Below, piece by piece: positions 1 to 8,338 of a stretch of 64,000 nucleotides of DNA (positions within the stretch are counted from its first letter, which is position 1; the number at the start of each line of letters is the position of its first letter). This DNA is from Bradyrhizobium sp. WSM1743 (lineage in GTDB: Bacteria; Pseudomonadota; Alphaproteobacteria; Rhizobiales; Xanthobacteraceae): contig NZ_AXAZ01000017.1 in assembly GCF_000473065.1 (NCBI RefSeq), forward strand, positions 62,001 to 126,000, read 5' to 3'. Below the pieces are notes generated by a model. That model searched no databases. It was not told the DNA's origin and worked only from the letters and a program-made list of their open reading frames with translations. The position numbers and the translations under genes are program-made.

Positions 1-415
1 GGGCCTGAGCTTGCGCATAGCGCTCGTGGATACTCAGGCCGAGATGAGTGGCCACCACGCGCACGTCGCCCGCCGGCGTCAGCAGATCCGTGGCAATCGC
101 TCGGCGTGGCTCACGCTCGCGATACGACACGTCGATGATCTCGGGCGCACCGGCGAACGCAAAGCAGCTCAGGAGCATCTGACCGTAGTCGCCATCCTCA
201 GCGACGATCGACTTGGCGTGAACGCGGTGATCGCCGACGACACTCGCCAGCTTCGCGAACGGATCGTCCGACCGCGATCGCGAATCCACCTCCTGAAGCG
301 CGACGACATCCGGCGACCACTTGCGAATGATGGAGCAAACACCCTCCAGATCGAACGTCGGATTGAGATTGAACGTGCCGTGCACATTCCACGTCATGAA
401 GCGCATCGGCGCCAT
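1..415 (-). CDS. Endonuclease/exonuclease/phosphatase family protein (C-terminus cut by window edge)
   Basis: The reading frame starts with ATG at 415 and runs off the left edge, so only about 138 N-terminal residues are visible. The N-terminus MRFMTWNVHG followed by PDVVALQEVDSRS is the signature of the EEP fold (DNase I / exonuclease III / sphingomyelinase type): the Asn of TWNVH and the Glu of LQEVD bind the catalytic metal. A later VVATHLGL segment fits the core His/Asn strand. The ATG shares one base with the stop of the upstream phospholipase D gene (TGATG), so the two are translationally coupled. The substrate cannot be told from sequence; a phosphodiester or phospholipid-derived substrate is an inference from the neighbour. 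Confidence 0.85.
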   Translation of the reverse strand, partial: MAPMRFMTWNVHGTFNLNPTFDLEGVCSIIRKWSPDVVALQEVDSRSRSDDPFAKLASVVGDHRVHAKSIVAEDGDYGQMLLSCFAFAGAPEIIDVSYREREPRRAIATDLLTPAGDVRVVATHLGLSIHERYAQAQA

Positions 416-2559
416 CAGCGCCTCCCGGCGAGCCACGTCGCGACAAATTGTGCGCCCGCGCAGATCCCGAGCCAACCCAGAAACGCCAGGGCCAACAGCG
501 ATATGTTGCTCCAGGAGGCATTCCTGGCCAGATCCGCGATCTGAGCGCCCAGAACGGCCATGGCGAGAATCCCGGGCATCATGCCCAGCAGAGTTCCGAC
601 CAGGAAGTCGCGAAGCGGCAGCGTGCTCGCCCCGGCCACGACATTCACCAACGAGAATGGTGCCACGGGAATCATCCGGATGACGACGACAGCCAGAATG
701 CCCTTGCCTACGACACGCTCCTGGATGCGCCCTGCACGTCGGCCGAGCAACTTCTGGAGGCGTTCTCGGCCCAGTGACCGTCCGATCACAAAAAGCACGA
801 AGGCGCTGAGCAAGACGCCAGCCATTGCGGTGATGAAGCCCAGCCATGGCCCGAGTGCGGCAGCAGTAGCCGCAATGAGCACGAGAACTGGAAACACGAC
901 CAGCCCGCCGACGACAAAAGCGGCGATCGCGAACAGTGGACCCCAGATGGACTGCGAGTAGGCAGACAGTAGCGCCGAGATATGCGCGGCGTCGGCAAAA
1001 TCGGTCAAGGACGTGTAGGTCCAGGCCATTCCCAGTCCGAAAAGCCCCACCGCTATCGACGCAATGCCAATGATAGTCTTCGTGCGCCACATGCGCGATG
1101 CCGCCCGTTCCAGATGAAGAGGCCGCTCAGGATCCGCCACAGGCTGAACCAATGTGGCCAGAGTGCTGGTCAGGATCGAGGACTCCACGTCCCGCAGCGT
1201 CTTCGTCCCATCAGCCGTCGCCGCGTCGTCCAGCAGCGCGAAAAGACAATCCTCGTTTTGCCCTATGATCTGTTCGTCGAGACCGCAGAAATGGGCGATC
1301 AGGCGGTGGCGGACCGACGCGATGAAATCCCGATGCTCCTCGGTTGCGGCTTCAAGAATCAGGTCACATTCGCTGTCGGCACCCATCGACCGATTGTTCA
1401 GGTTGGCCGATCCGATCCTCAAGATCCTGTTATCCACGATCATGAGCTTGCTGTGCACCATCACGGCAGCTTCCATGTCCCCACTGCGCGAGACCGGATA
1501 GACGAAGCGGATACGATCGGCGACTCCAGCCGCACTGAAGCAGTCGATGAAGGCGCCGCGGCCGTTTTGCATGGCTTGGGATTCCAGCCACGAGGAGTGC
1601 AGCTTGGGAGCGACGACCAGGACCCGAAGCGACGGCACGCGGAGCATCTGCTCCGCCAATTCACGCGCGATCTTGATGGCGCTGGTGAACTGGTTCTCGA
1701 TGTAGATGAAGCTCATCGCGGACCGGATCGCTGCAATCAACGAGCGTTCGACCTCGTTGATGCTCGCGCCTGCAGGACAGACGACCTCGGTCCTGGCGAT
1801 ACCCACCGGCATATGCTCAGTCTCGATCGGTACATTCGCCGGCCACCGACTGCTCTTCGGTGCGCGCCGGTCGTTGGCCTTTTGACCTGCTGCACGCCAG
1901 CGCTGTTCAGCAATGTCGAATAGCGACGCCGCAACCTCCCCGTCGACCATGCATTGAACGTCATGAAAGGGCGGGTATGGCTTACCCTCGGGGTCGCAGC
2001 GCAATTCGTGAACAGCGCGATGCTCACTCGTGTCCCAGCGCCTGATCGTCAGATCGAGCCCGCCGACGAACGCCAGTGAACCGTCGACACAGACGATCTT
2101 CTGGTGTTGGGCCGACCCAAACGGAAGCGTGGCATCCAGATGAAACCGGACGCGGCCACATGTGTCGGCGGTAAATTTCGCCGCGGAGTTCCATTCCCTT
2201 TCGGAGGCGTAAAACGAGACGAAGTCCCAGACGAGAATGTCGATCCGCAAGGTGGGACGGCGATGAACGAGCGCGCGCAGGAATGCGCCGAGTTGTTCCG
2301 GCAAGCCGTCATCCGCGCGTCCGGAAGCGCCGACCAGCCTGGTTTCACTATGGATGTCCCATCCGATGATGTAGACGAGATCTTGCGCCTCCAGCAGCGC
2401 TTGGCGTAGAGCCGCGAAATAAGCGGCAGCATCGTTCAGAACCGCCACACGCGCTTCACACCGCCGCCAGACGGTGTCGCCGGGCATCAGGGTCGATGAA
2501 CTCTGAAGCAGGTGGACCTCGCAATTCGCGTTTGCGTCTAAAACGCGCCGGACGCTCAA
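415..2559 (-). CDS. Phospholipase D / cardiolipin synthase-like protein fused to a VTT (DedA-like) membrane domain
   Basis: A 714-residue two-part protein. Residues about 40-450 hold two HKD motifs of the phospholipase D superfamily: H152-x-K154-x4-D159, followed by VGGLDL, and H369-x-K371-x4-D376, followed by IGSANLNNRSM. Residues about 500-714 are hydrophobic with several membrane helices and match the VTT/SNARE-associated (DedA) family, including GRSLGRERLQ and a conserved RMIPVAPFSLVNVVAG stretch. The family hydrolyses or transfers phosphatidyl groups; the fused domain probably places the enzyme at the inner membrane or moves lipid to it. The frame opens with TTG at 2559. An ATG at 2487 (residue 25) is an alternative start and keeps both HKD motifs. 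It overlaps the EEP-family gene by one base. Confidence 0.88.
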   Translation of the reverse strand: MSVRRVLDANANCEVHLLQSSSTLMPGDTVWRRCEARVAVLNDAAAYFAALRQALLEAQDLVYIIGWDIHSETRLVGASGRADDGLPEQLGAFLRALVHRRPTLRIDILVWDFVSFYASEREWNSAAKFTADTCGRVRFHLDATLPFGSAQHQKIVCVDGSLAFVGGLDLTIRRWDTSEHRAVHELRCDPEGKPYPPFHDVQCMVDGEVAASLFDIAEQRWRAAGQKANDRRAPKSSRWPANVPIETEHMPVGIARTEVVCPAGASINEVERSLIAAIRSAMSFIYIENQFTSAIKIARELAEQMLRVPSLRVLVVAPKLHSSWLESQAMQNGRGAFIDCFSAAGVADRIRFVYPVSRSGDMEAAVMVHSKLMIVDNRILRIGSANLNNRSMGADSECDLILEAATEEHRDFIASVRHRLIAHFCGLDEQIIGQNEDCLFALLDDAATADGTKTLRDVESSILTSTLATLVQPVADPERPLHLERAASRMWRTKTIIGIASIAVGLFGLGMAWTYTSLTDFADAAHISALLSAYSQSIWGPLFAIAAFVVGGLVVFPVLVLIAATAAALGPWLGFITAMAGVLLSAFVLFVIGRSLGRERLQKLLGRRAGRIQERVVGKGILAVVVIRMIPVAPFSLVNVVAGASTLPLRDFLVGTLLGMMPGILAMAVLGAQIADLARNASWSNISLLALAFLGWLGICAGAQFVATWLAGRR

Positions 2560-2605
2560 GGAGTTCCAGATCTTCAGGGGTGCGGTTCAGTGGGTGCGAA
2601 TGCCG

Positions 2606-2902
2606 TTACTTGGTACGCACAGTCGTTGCACCGGCGCTCCTCAAGGCATCTGCGATCTTCTCAGGCGCATCGCCGTGAAAATCCACGGAGACCTCGATCG
2701 GACCTTCCAGCTTCTGCCGTCCCTGCGGCGCGGGCGCAGCCTTGACGTCGGCACCGGCCGGCTGTGTCCCCGCCGTGTTGGCGCCGCCGGCGGCCTGAAC
2801 GAACACATCGCCTCGCGGCACGCCGCATTCCTGCACGACATGCTCAACCGCGAGCTCGGCACCGCGGCGCGTGTCGAATTCTCCGATGATCGTGCTTTCC
2901 AA
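2606..2902 (-). CDS. Small conserved hypothetical protein, probable TTG start
   Basis: The open frame extends up to 2953, but the likely start is TTG at 2902. It is preceded by GGAGAG at a spacing of 6 and begins the region that looks like protein (LESTIIGEFDTRRGAELAVEHVV), giving 98 aa. The N-terminal half resembles a short alpha/beta fold in which a sequence range is addressed by a helix after TRRGAELAVE. A low-complexity Ala/Pro/Gly linker (about residues 38-62) follows, then EVSVDFHGDAPEKIADALRSAGAT. Function unknown. It lies just upstream of the phospholipase D gene on the same strand, with about 46 bp between, and may be cotranscribed with it. Confidence 0.65.
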   Translation of the reverse strand: MESTIIGEFDTRRGAELAVEHVVQECGVPRGDVFVQAAGGANTAGTQPAGADVKAAPAPQGRQKLEGPIEVSVDFHGDAPEKIADALRSAGATTVRTK

Positions 2903-3021
2903 GGATGCTCTCCGTGTGGTCGAGAGTGCGAACAACGGGCGAGCTGGGGCCAAGTTCCTGAAAGCTTCGAGACGTGTTTCTCAATGGTTTGGAGGATCGA
3001 TTTGGACCACGCGCGGGGCGC

Positions 3022-3126
3022 TCAGAATCGAATAATCCCGAACAGGAGTAGAAGTGCGACAGTGACCAAGCCGGAGATCAGCAGCGAGCCGAGACATCCC
3101 AGCCGGTTCGAGAAAAAGAAGAACAT
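3022..3126 (-). CDS. 34-residue single-pass membrane protein
   Basis: ATG at 3126 to TGA at 3022-3024 encodes 34 aa beginning MFFFFSNRLGCLGSLLISGL and ending in a Leu-rich hydrophobic stretch with a short basic tail (IIRF). The pattern of an aromatic N-terminus, an Asn-Arg turn, a Cys-Leu-Gly-Ser motif and one membrane helix recurs in very small membrane proteins of alphaproteobacteria, from memory of the family. The ribosome-binding site is weak (AGCGGG about 9 nt upstream). A second ATG four bases upstream is in another frame and gives a non-hydrophobic peptide. The hydrophobic reading is the more credible one. Function unknown. Confidence 0.6.
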   Translation of the reverse strand: MFFFFSNRLGCLGSLLISGLVTVALLLLFGIIRF

Positions 3127-3259
3127 GCATAGCCCGCTGTGAGGCTGCCTGCCGGGCTAAGTTTTCTAGTTCGACAGCGTTCCTGATGCGCTCAATTTGT
3201 ACCGGCGTTTCCGGAAATCGCGGGTAAGAACCAATCTTTGGACCAGACGTTAAGTCCCG

Positions 3260-3466
3260 ATGTCGGACGCTTTTGATTACTTCCGAGCGCATGCGGTCCG
3301 CGCCCTTTGCAAGGCCCGGGCGATGCCCCGCGGACGAATGAAACATCTCCAAACCGTAGTGGCGCGAATCTACCACCTGCTCACCAAGGAGGCCGCGTAC
3401 GGGCCGAACCTGCAGCATATGGAGGACTTCCGGGCAGCCCAGAAACTCGAGAAATCAATCGACTAA
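3260..3466 (+). CDS. Small conserved hypothetical protein (68 aa)
   Basis: ATG at 3260 to TAA at 3464-3466. The product begins MSDAFDYFRAHAVRALCKAR and continues with a basic, helical segment rich in Arg, His and Lys (PRGRMKHLQTVVARIYHLLTKE), then an acidic-basic tail. It has no signal peptide or membrane helix. The composition and the YHLLTKEAAYGPNLQH segment look like a compact helical rhizobial protein rather than a chance frame, and the opposite-strand frame here is low-complexity. No clear Shine-Dalgarno site precedes it, which lowers confidence. Function unknown. Confidence 0.6.
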   Translation: MSDAFDYFRAHAVRALCKARAMPRGRMKHLQTVVARIYHLLTKEAAYGPNLQHMEDFRAAQKLEKSID

Positions 3467-3620
3467 ACTGATGTTGACCGGAGCAGCTCCAGCAAGGCTA
3501 CGGGCATGCGCGGTGGCCATGCAATCCTGCGAGGGCGGCCTGGTTCAAACGGTCTTCCGGGACTTCTTGCCTCGTAAAGCTTCGTGACTACCCTGCGGAG
3601 CCAAGCTGTTAGCCGATCTA

Positions 3621-3710
3621 TGGCGGAAGGGGTGGGATTCGAACCCACGGTACCCTTGCGGGCACGCCGGTTTTCAAGACCGGTGCCTTAAACCACTCGG
3701 CCACCCTTCC
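3621..3710 (-). tRNA. tRNA-Ser (anticodon UGA)
   Basis: Read on the minus strand, the gene starts GGAAGGGTGGCCGAGTGG, the usual 5' end of a class II serine tRNA, and closes with a matching CCCTTCC acceptor arm, a G discriminator and an encoded CCA. The anticodon TGA is at 3676-3674 in a TCTTGAAAACC loop. A variable arm of serine type and a GTGGGTTCGAATCCCAC T-arm are present. Total length with CCA is 90 nt. Confidence 0.97.
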
Positions 3711-3923
3711 AGTCCCGGGACGGTGTCGCTTAACGTAGTCGACCGCGTAAGGCAACGCGAAGTTGGCGCCCTACCCTCCAGCGTCTTTGTCAGGCGGGCG
3801 TCAGCCTGTTCCTCTAGTCTGGCCCCTCGGCAATCCCGACACCGGCGACATCTCCCAGGGCGTCGCAGGTTGCGAGGCCCGGCTGGATTGGTCTCCATAC
3901 CCGGGCCTCGTTTTGCGCCTCGC

Positions 3924-3956
3924 CAAAAACAAACGGCGCCCCGCAAGGAGCGCCGC
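3924..3956 (-). terminator. Rho-independent terminator downstream of the secreted Cys/Tyr protein
   Basis: On the minus strand, a GC-rich stem (CGGCGCTCC / GGGGCGCCG, one mismatch, loop TTGC) is followed by TTGTTTTT. It lies 25 bp after the stop of the gene at 3981-4355. Confidence 0.8.
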
Positions 3957-3980
3957 TTGAGGCCAGTCTCTTCCGTCAGC

Positions 3981-4355
3981 TCAGTAGCCGCAGGACGCGC
4001 AGCCCATCTGCACCGGGGCGTAATAGGAATAGCCAGGCGAGACCATCTCGACGCGTTGGCGTGTGGCGTATTGCGGCGGGATGCGCTCGTACTGGACGCC
4101 CGGGGGCGCGACCATCACGGTCTGCGGCACCATCACGGTGCGATACTGCGCCGGCGTACGGTGCGCGACCACGGCGCCGGGCGAGACCATCACGGTCTCG
4201 TCGACGGTGCGGTATTGCGGCGGCACATATTGCTGCTGATAGCAGGTCGTGCACGGCGGCGGCGTATAGCAATTGTAGCAGCCGGCGGAGGCTGCGCCCG
4301 TCATGGAAATTGCGGCGACGGCAGTGGAAAAAACAACGGCGAGAGTACGAGACAT
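3981..4355 (-). CDS. Secreted Cys/Tyr/Pro/Val-rich protein
   Basis: The ATG at 4355 gives 124 aa with a clear Sec signal peptide (MSRTLAVVFSTAVAAISMTG, cleavage near ASA-GC). The mature part starts with a Cys cluster (CYNCYTPPPCTTCYQ), continues as repeats of QYRTV / VMVPQTVMV / PPGVQYERIPPQY type, and ends SCGY. A Cys right after the cleavage site leaves a lipoprotein possible, but the -3 to -1 residues fit signal peptidase I better. Such repeats are common in rhizobial envelope proteins of unknown function. The in-frame extension upstream of 4355 is a shadow with no start signal. A terminator follows. Confidence 0.75.
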   Translation of the reverse strand: MSRTLAVVFSTAVAAISMTGAASAGCYNCYTPPPCTTCYQQQYVPPQYRTVDETVMVSPGAVVAHRTPAQYRTVMVPQTVMVAPPGVQYERIPPQYATRQRVEMVSPGYSYYAPVQMGCASCGY

Positions 4356-4638
4356 TTGCGGTGGTGCCCCAGTTGCCCGAAATTGATTTGCGAAGGTCGC
4401 GGGAGTATACGCCGCAAAACCTTGCTTTGCCGAACTTCGTCGGGGCATCCTTAATGCGAACGGCCGATCGCAGCGGAGCGGTAAGAACTCGTTGACCACG
4501 CGCATTAACGCGAGATGGCGTTCACAGCGAAGTCCGCACGACAAGCGAGAGCGTGATCGCTGTCCCGGCGATCGGACATCGCCGCGGTACTCGCTCGAGC
4601 GCAAGTCGGAGCGTTGACATGCCTTCGATGGTCGAGCT

Positions 4639-4956
4639 TCAACGCCTCGCGGCTCTTTCCAGGAACTCCAGCAGCGAGGGATCGGTCTCCTCGAGCTCGA
4701 CAAAGCTGCGGCGCAGCTCGTCAGCGATTTCGGCGGTGGCATCCCGCGACCATCCCTCCGCGGTATTGAAGGCCACGATACGTGCGGGATGGAGATATTG
4801 CCCTTCGGCGAGATCTCTGAGCAGGGTCGCGCGATTGGCGTCCTCCTCGGCCGTCTCACACCAGGCCCGGCCCAGCCGGCGGCCGAAGTCATCGAGCACG
4901 AGATAGACGTCCCGGTCTGTCGCAATTTGCGGCACGAGTGATGGAGAATGACTCAT
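4639..4956 (-). CDS. Hypothetical cytoplasmic protein (105 aa)
   Basis: Start chosen at ATG 4956 because GGAG lies 7 nt upstream; an ATG 21 bp further up has no such site. The product, MSHSPSLVPQIATDRDVYLV onward, is acidic with conserved-looking segments VYLVLDDFGRRLGRAW and EADE-type helices, ending in FLERAARR. The LVLDDFGRRLG-RAW pattern recurs in small rhizobial proteins of unknown function, from memory. There is no signal peptide or membrane segment. It is monocistronic. Confidence 0.7.
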   Translation of the reverse strand: MSHSPSLVPQIATDRDVYLVLDDFGRRLGRAWCETAEEDANRATLLRDLAEGQYLHPARIVAFNTAEGWSRDATAEIADELRRSFVELEETDPSLLEFLERAARR

Positions 4957-4977
4957 GGCTAACTCCGCTATTGGCAA

Positions 4978-5354
4978 TCCGGACCGTTGCGGACGGATCT
5001 CGACACGGCGACCGCCTCGGCCGGATTCGGAAAAATGGATTTCGTCGATTTTTCTTAGGATGGCATGATTAAATCACAAATAAAATGTGAATTAATAAAA
5101 ATTAAATGGCGAGGTGTGGACAAATGCACTAAGTTGACCGTGCCTGGCGGGCGAGCCCGCACGTCGGGTGCCCACTTCGCAAACGGCTCCCGCTCCCACC
5201 CCCAACAGCCCACGCCCCGGGAAGCGGGGGCCGTTCTTTCCGAATCTCCGTTCCGGCTCCGTGTATATTGCAACGGCACATCTGCGCGCTCGCGTGGCGC
5301 CGCGAGTCGTTTTCGAAGACCGTCGATCCAGCCTGTGACGTGCCGATCAGGCGC
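4978..5354. other. Intergenic stretch with AT-rich segment and a possible small RNA
   Basis: This 377-bp gap holds no convincing protein frame. Positions 5060-5107 are strikingly AT-rich for this genome and include TCACA (5074-5078) and TGTGA (5086-5090) as an inverted repeat. Downstream on the plus strand is a tight hairpin (GCGGG-CGAG-CCCGC near 5147-5160), then at 5214-5231 a GCCCCG / CGGGG-GC stem with one bulge, followed by GTTCTTT, which may be an intrinsic terminator. The order AT-rich promoter-like segment, structured GC-rich segment, hairpin with T-rich tail suggests a plus-strand small RNA of about 120-140 nt. That is an inference. Confidence 0.35.
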
Positions 5355-7205
5355 CTATCTCGGGCGCCGCTTCACCTCGCGCACCGCGCCGCGCGCCGCG
5401 CTGGTGGTGAGCGCGGCGTAAGCCTGAAGCGCGGTCGAGACGTTGCGCTTGCGGCTCTGCGGCTGCCAGGCGGCATCGCCCTTCGCCTCCTCGGCGGCGC
5501 GTCGCTTGGCGAGCTCCTCGTCGGAGACTTCAAGGCTAATGGTGCGGTTCGGGATGTCGATGGCGATGCGGTCGCCATCGCGCACGAGACCGATGGTGCC
5601 GCCCTCGGCAGCTTCCGGCGACAGATGGCCGATCGACAGGCCGGAGGAGCCACCCGAGAAACGGCCGTCGGTGACGAGCGCGCAGGCTTTGCCGAGGCCC
5701 ATCGATTTCAGATAGCTGGTCGGATACAGCATCTCCTGCATGCCGGGGCCGCCGCGCGGGCCTTCATAGCGCACCACCACGACTTCGCCGGCCACGACCT
5801 TGCCGCCCAGAATGCCTTCGACCGCGGCGTCCTGGCTTTCGAACACGCGCGTGGGGCCGGAGAATTTCAGGATCGAGGCGTCGACGCCGGCGGTCTTCAC
5901 GATGCAGCCGTCCTGCGCGAGATTGCCGTAGAGCACGGCGAGGCCGCCGTCTTTGCTGAAGGCGTGTGCGAGATCGCGCACGACGCCCTTCTCGCGGTCG
6001 GCATCGAGCTCGTCGTAGCGGCGCTCCTGGCTGAAGGCGACCTGGGTCGGGATGCCACCGGGCGAAGCGCGATAGAAGGTGCGGACCGTCTCGCTCTTGG
6101 TGCGCTTGATGTCCCAGCGCTCCAGCGCCTCGTTCATGGTCGGCGCGTGCACGGTCGAGACCGAGGTGTCGATCAGCCCGGCGCGGTCGAGCTCGCCGAG
6201 AATGCCCATGATGCCGCCGGCGCGGTGCACGTCCTCGACGTGAACGTCGGCGACTGATGGCGCGACCTTGCAGAGCACGGGCACACGACGGGAAAGCCGG
6301 TCGATGTCGCGCATGGTGAACTCGACCTGCCCTTCATGAGCTGCGGCGAGCAGATGCAGCACGGTGTTGGTCGAGCCGCCCATCGCGATGTCCAGCGTCA
6401 TGGCGTTCTCGAACGCCTTGAAGTTCGCGATGTTGCGCGGCAGCACGGATGCGTCGTCCTGCTCGTAATAACGGCGCACGAGATCGACGATGGTGTGGCC
6501 GGCCTCCACGAACAGGCGCTTGCGGTCGGCATGGGTTGCGACCACCGAGCCGTTGCCGGGCAGCGCGAGACCCAGCGCCTCGGTGAGGCAGTTCATGGAA
6601 TTGGCGGTGAACATGCCCGAGCAGGAGCCGCAGGTCGGGCACGCCGAGCGCTCGATCACCTTGACGTCGTCGTCACTGACCTTGGAATCGGCGGCGGCGA
6701 CCATGGCGTCGATCAGGTCGACGGCCTTGGTCTTGCCCTCGAGCTTGACCTTGCCCGCCTCCATCGGCCCGCCCGAGACGAACACCGCGGGAATGTTGAG
6801 CCGCAGCGCCGCCATCAGCATGCCGGGCGTGATCTTGTCGCAGTTGGAGATGCAGACGAGGCCGTCGGCGCAGTGCGCGTTGGCCATGTACTCGACGCTG
6901 TCGGCGATCAATTCGCGCGACGGCAGGCTGTAGAGCATGCCGTCATGGCCCATGGCGATGCCATCATCGACCGCGATGGTGTTGAACTCCTTGGCGACGC
7001 CACCGGCCTGCTCGATCTCGCGCGCCACGAGCTGGCCGAGGTCCTTCAGGTGCACGTGACCGGGTACGAACTGGGTGAAGGAGTTGACGACTGCGATGAT
7101 TGGCTTGCCGAAATCGGCATCCTTCATGCCCGTCGCGCGCCAGAGGCCGCGGGCGCCCGCCATGTTGCGACCGTGGGTGGTGGTGCGGGATCGATAGGCT
7201 GGCAT
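5355..7205 (-). CDS. ilvD: Dihydroxy-acid dehydratase
   Basis: IlvD converts 2,3-dihydroxy-isovalerate and 2,3-dihydroxy-3-methylvalerate to the 2-keto acids that are precursors of valine, leucine and isoleucine, using an iron-sulfur cluster and Mg2+. The 616-residue protein has the family hallmarks: [11 protein letters not shown], the [11 protein letters not shown] signature at about residues 122-132, [17 protein letters not shown] at about 189-205 with cluster cysteines, and GGSTNTVLH. Length and ATG start are normal for the family. The nearest upstream gene on the same strand ends 272 bp away behind a repeat, so it is probably transcribed alone. I saw no branched-chain leader peptide in front of it. 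Confidence 0.97.
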   Translation of the reverse strand: MPAYRSRTTTHGRNMAGARGLWRATGMKDADFGKPIIAVVNSFTQFVPGHVHLKDLGQLVAREIEQAGGVAKEFNTIAVDDGIAMGHDGMLYSLPSRELIADSVEYMANAHCADGLVCISNCDKITPGMLMAALRLNIPAVFVSGGPMEAGKVKLEGKTKAVDLIDAMVAAADSKVSDDDVKVIERSACPTCGSCSGMFTANSMNCLTEALGLALPGNGSVVATHADRKRLFVEAGHTIVDLVRRYYEQDDASVLPRNIANFKAFENAMTLDIAMGGSTNTVLHLLAAAHEGQVEFTMRDIDRLSRRVPVLCKVAPSVADVHVEDVHRAGGIMGILGELDRAGLIDTSVSTVHAPTMNEALERWDIKRTKSETVRTFYRASPGGIPTQVAFSQERRYDELDADREKGVVRDLAHAFSKDGGLAVLYGNLAQDGCIVKTAGVDASILKFSGPTRVFESQDAAVEGILGGKVVAGEVVVVRYEGPRGGPGMQEMLYPTSYLKSMGLGKACALVTDGRFSGGSSGLSIGHLSPEAAEGGTIGLVRDGDRIAIDIPNRTISLEVSDEELAKRRAAEEAKGDAAWQPQSRKRNVSTALQAYAALTTSAARGAVREVKRRPR

Positions 7206-7330
7206 GGCGGTTTCCGTCCTCGGGTTGGCTTGGGCCGGGCGGAAAAATGGAAGCCGCCTCAGGCCTTTCCGGCCGGATAGCGCACGGACCCGGCGGGTGC
7301 AACGGGAACTTGGGCCGGACAGGGCTCCCC

Positions 7331-7470
7331 TGCTCCCGGCGCGGGCTCTCTCGGACTTCCCCGGGGGCGCAGCGCAGCGCAGCGCTCAAACGCTGCGCTG
7401 CAGAACCGGGGTCCAGAAGTTGCGGCGACATGGGTCCCGGCTCGCGCTTCGCGCGTCCGGGACACGAGGC
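7331..7470. repeat. Dispersed intergenic palindromic repeat (GGTCCCGGCT type)
   Basis: Between ilvD and the peptide transporter operon. It includes a perfect 11-bp hairpin (GCAGCGCAGCG at 7374-7384, CGCTGCGCTGC at 7391-7401) and a second inverted pair, GGGTCCCGGCTCGCGC / GCGCGTCCGGGACAC. The GCCGGGACCC / TCCCGGACAAG motif recurs at 31672-31808. No coding content. Confidence 0.6.
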
Positions 7471-7477
7471 CTGAGCC

Positions 7478-8338
7478 CTACTGCAGCGTCGGATCGAGCC
7501 GGTCGCGCAGCCAGTCGCCGATCACGGAGACCGCCAGCGTGGTGACGACGATGGTGGTGGCCGGCGCCAGCATGATCCAGGGCGCCCGGGTCAGGTATTC
7601 CCGGCCGTATCCGACCATGTTGCCGAGGCTGGTCATCGGCGGCTGCACGCCAAGGCCGAGAAAGGACAGGCCGGATTCCATCAGGATCACCTCGGGGAAG
7701 ACCAGCGTGGTCGAGACGATCAGGGTCGAGGCGATGTTGGGCAGGATGTGCCGGAGGTAGATCCGCGATGGCCTCGCCCCTAACTGGCGGACGGCGGCGG
7801 CATAGCCTTGCGCATTGGCGGAAATCGCAAGTCCGCGCGCGATGCGGGCGTAGCGCTCCCAGCCGAACAGGCCCATCAGGCCGATCAAGAGCGGCAGCGA
7901 GTTGCCGAAGAAGGCGAGCACCGCCAGCTCCATGATCAGGAAGGGCATGCTGGCCTGGAAGTCGGACAGCATCAGCACGAGCTGCTCGACTACCCCGCGG
8001 AAATGCGCCGCGAGGAAGCCGAGCGTGGTGCCGACGATCGCCGATATCGCGGTGGCGCCGAAGGCGATCAGCAGCGAGATGCGGATCGAGACGAGCAGCC
8101 GCGACAGCACGTCCCTGCCGAGCTCGTCGGTGCCGAGCCAGTGCGCGGCATTGCCGGGCGCCGCCAACCGGTTGCGCAGATCGAGCTGGGTGAAGCCGTA
8201 AGGCGCGATCTTTTCCGCAAAGGCCGCGATCAGCAGCATCGCGACGATCCAGCTGATCGCGAGCGCGACCGAGACCGGGATCGCCGGCAGGCTGATGCGG
8301 CGGCGGATAAGGTTGTCCTTCAGCGTCGCGTCGGTCAT
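7478..8338 (-). CDS. Peptide/opine-type ABC transporter permease (DppC family)
   Basis: Start set at ATG 8338, which overlaps the stop of the preceding permease by 4 bp (ATGA); the longer open frame upstream is a shadow. The 286-aa product begins MTDATLKDNLIRRRISLP, has a first helix at about residues 20-40, then the periplasmic loop APYGFTQLDLRNRLAAPGNA with the LGTDELGRDVLSRLL segment typical of DppC/OppC. Five further helices and the cytoplasmic EAA loop (AAVRQLGARPSRIYLRHILPN) follow, which contacts the ATPase. It is the last gene of the six-gene operon. Substrate class (peptide, nickel, opine or glycoside) is not decided by the permease. Confidence 0.93.
   Translation of the reverse strand: MTDATLKDNLIRRRISLPAIPVSVALAISWIVAMLLIAAFAEKIAPYGFTQLDLRNRLAAPGNAAHWLGTDELGRDVLSRLLVSIRISLLIAFGATAISAIVGTTLGFLAAHFRGVVEQLVLMLSDFQASMPFLIMELAVLAFFGNSLPLLIGLMGLFGWERYARIARGLAISANAQGYAAAVRQLGARPSRIYLRHILPNIASTLIVSTTLVFPEVILMESGLSFLGLGVQPPMTSLGNMVGYGREYLTRAPWIMLAPATTIVVTTLAVSVIGDWLRDRLDPTLQ

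Noticed and set aside
2981..3418. 145-codon minus-strand frame
   Set aside because: It crosses the more plausible 34-aa and 68-aa genes and has no family features.
3621..3710. tRNA-Ser as a genomic island attachment site
   Set aside because: No integrase and no repeated tRNA 3' end was seen downstream.
5074..5090. TCACA-N7-TGTGA as a CRP/FNR site
   Set aside because: The half-site order is reversed and the spacing differs from the TGTGA-N6-TCACA consensus; kept only as an inverted repeat.
7206..7330. Branched-chain attenuator before ilvD
   Set aside because: No leader peptide with Leu/Ile/Val runs or terminator was found.
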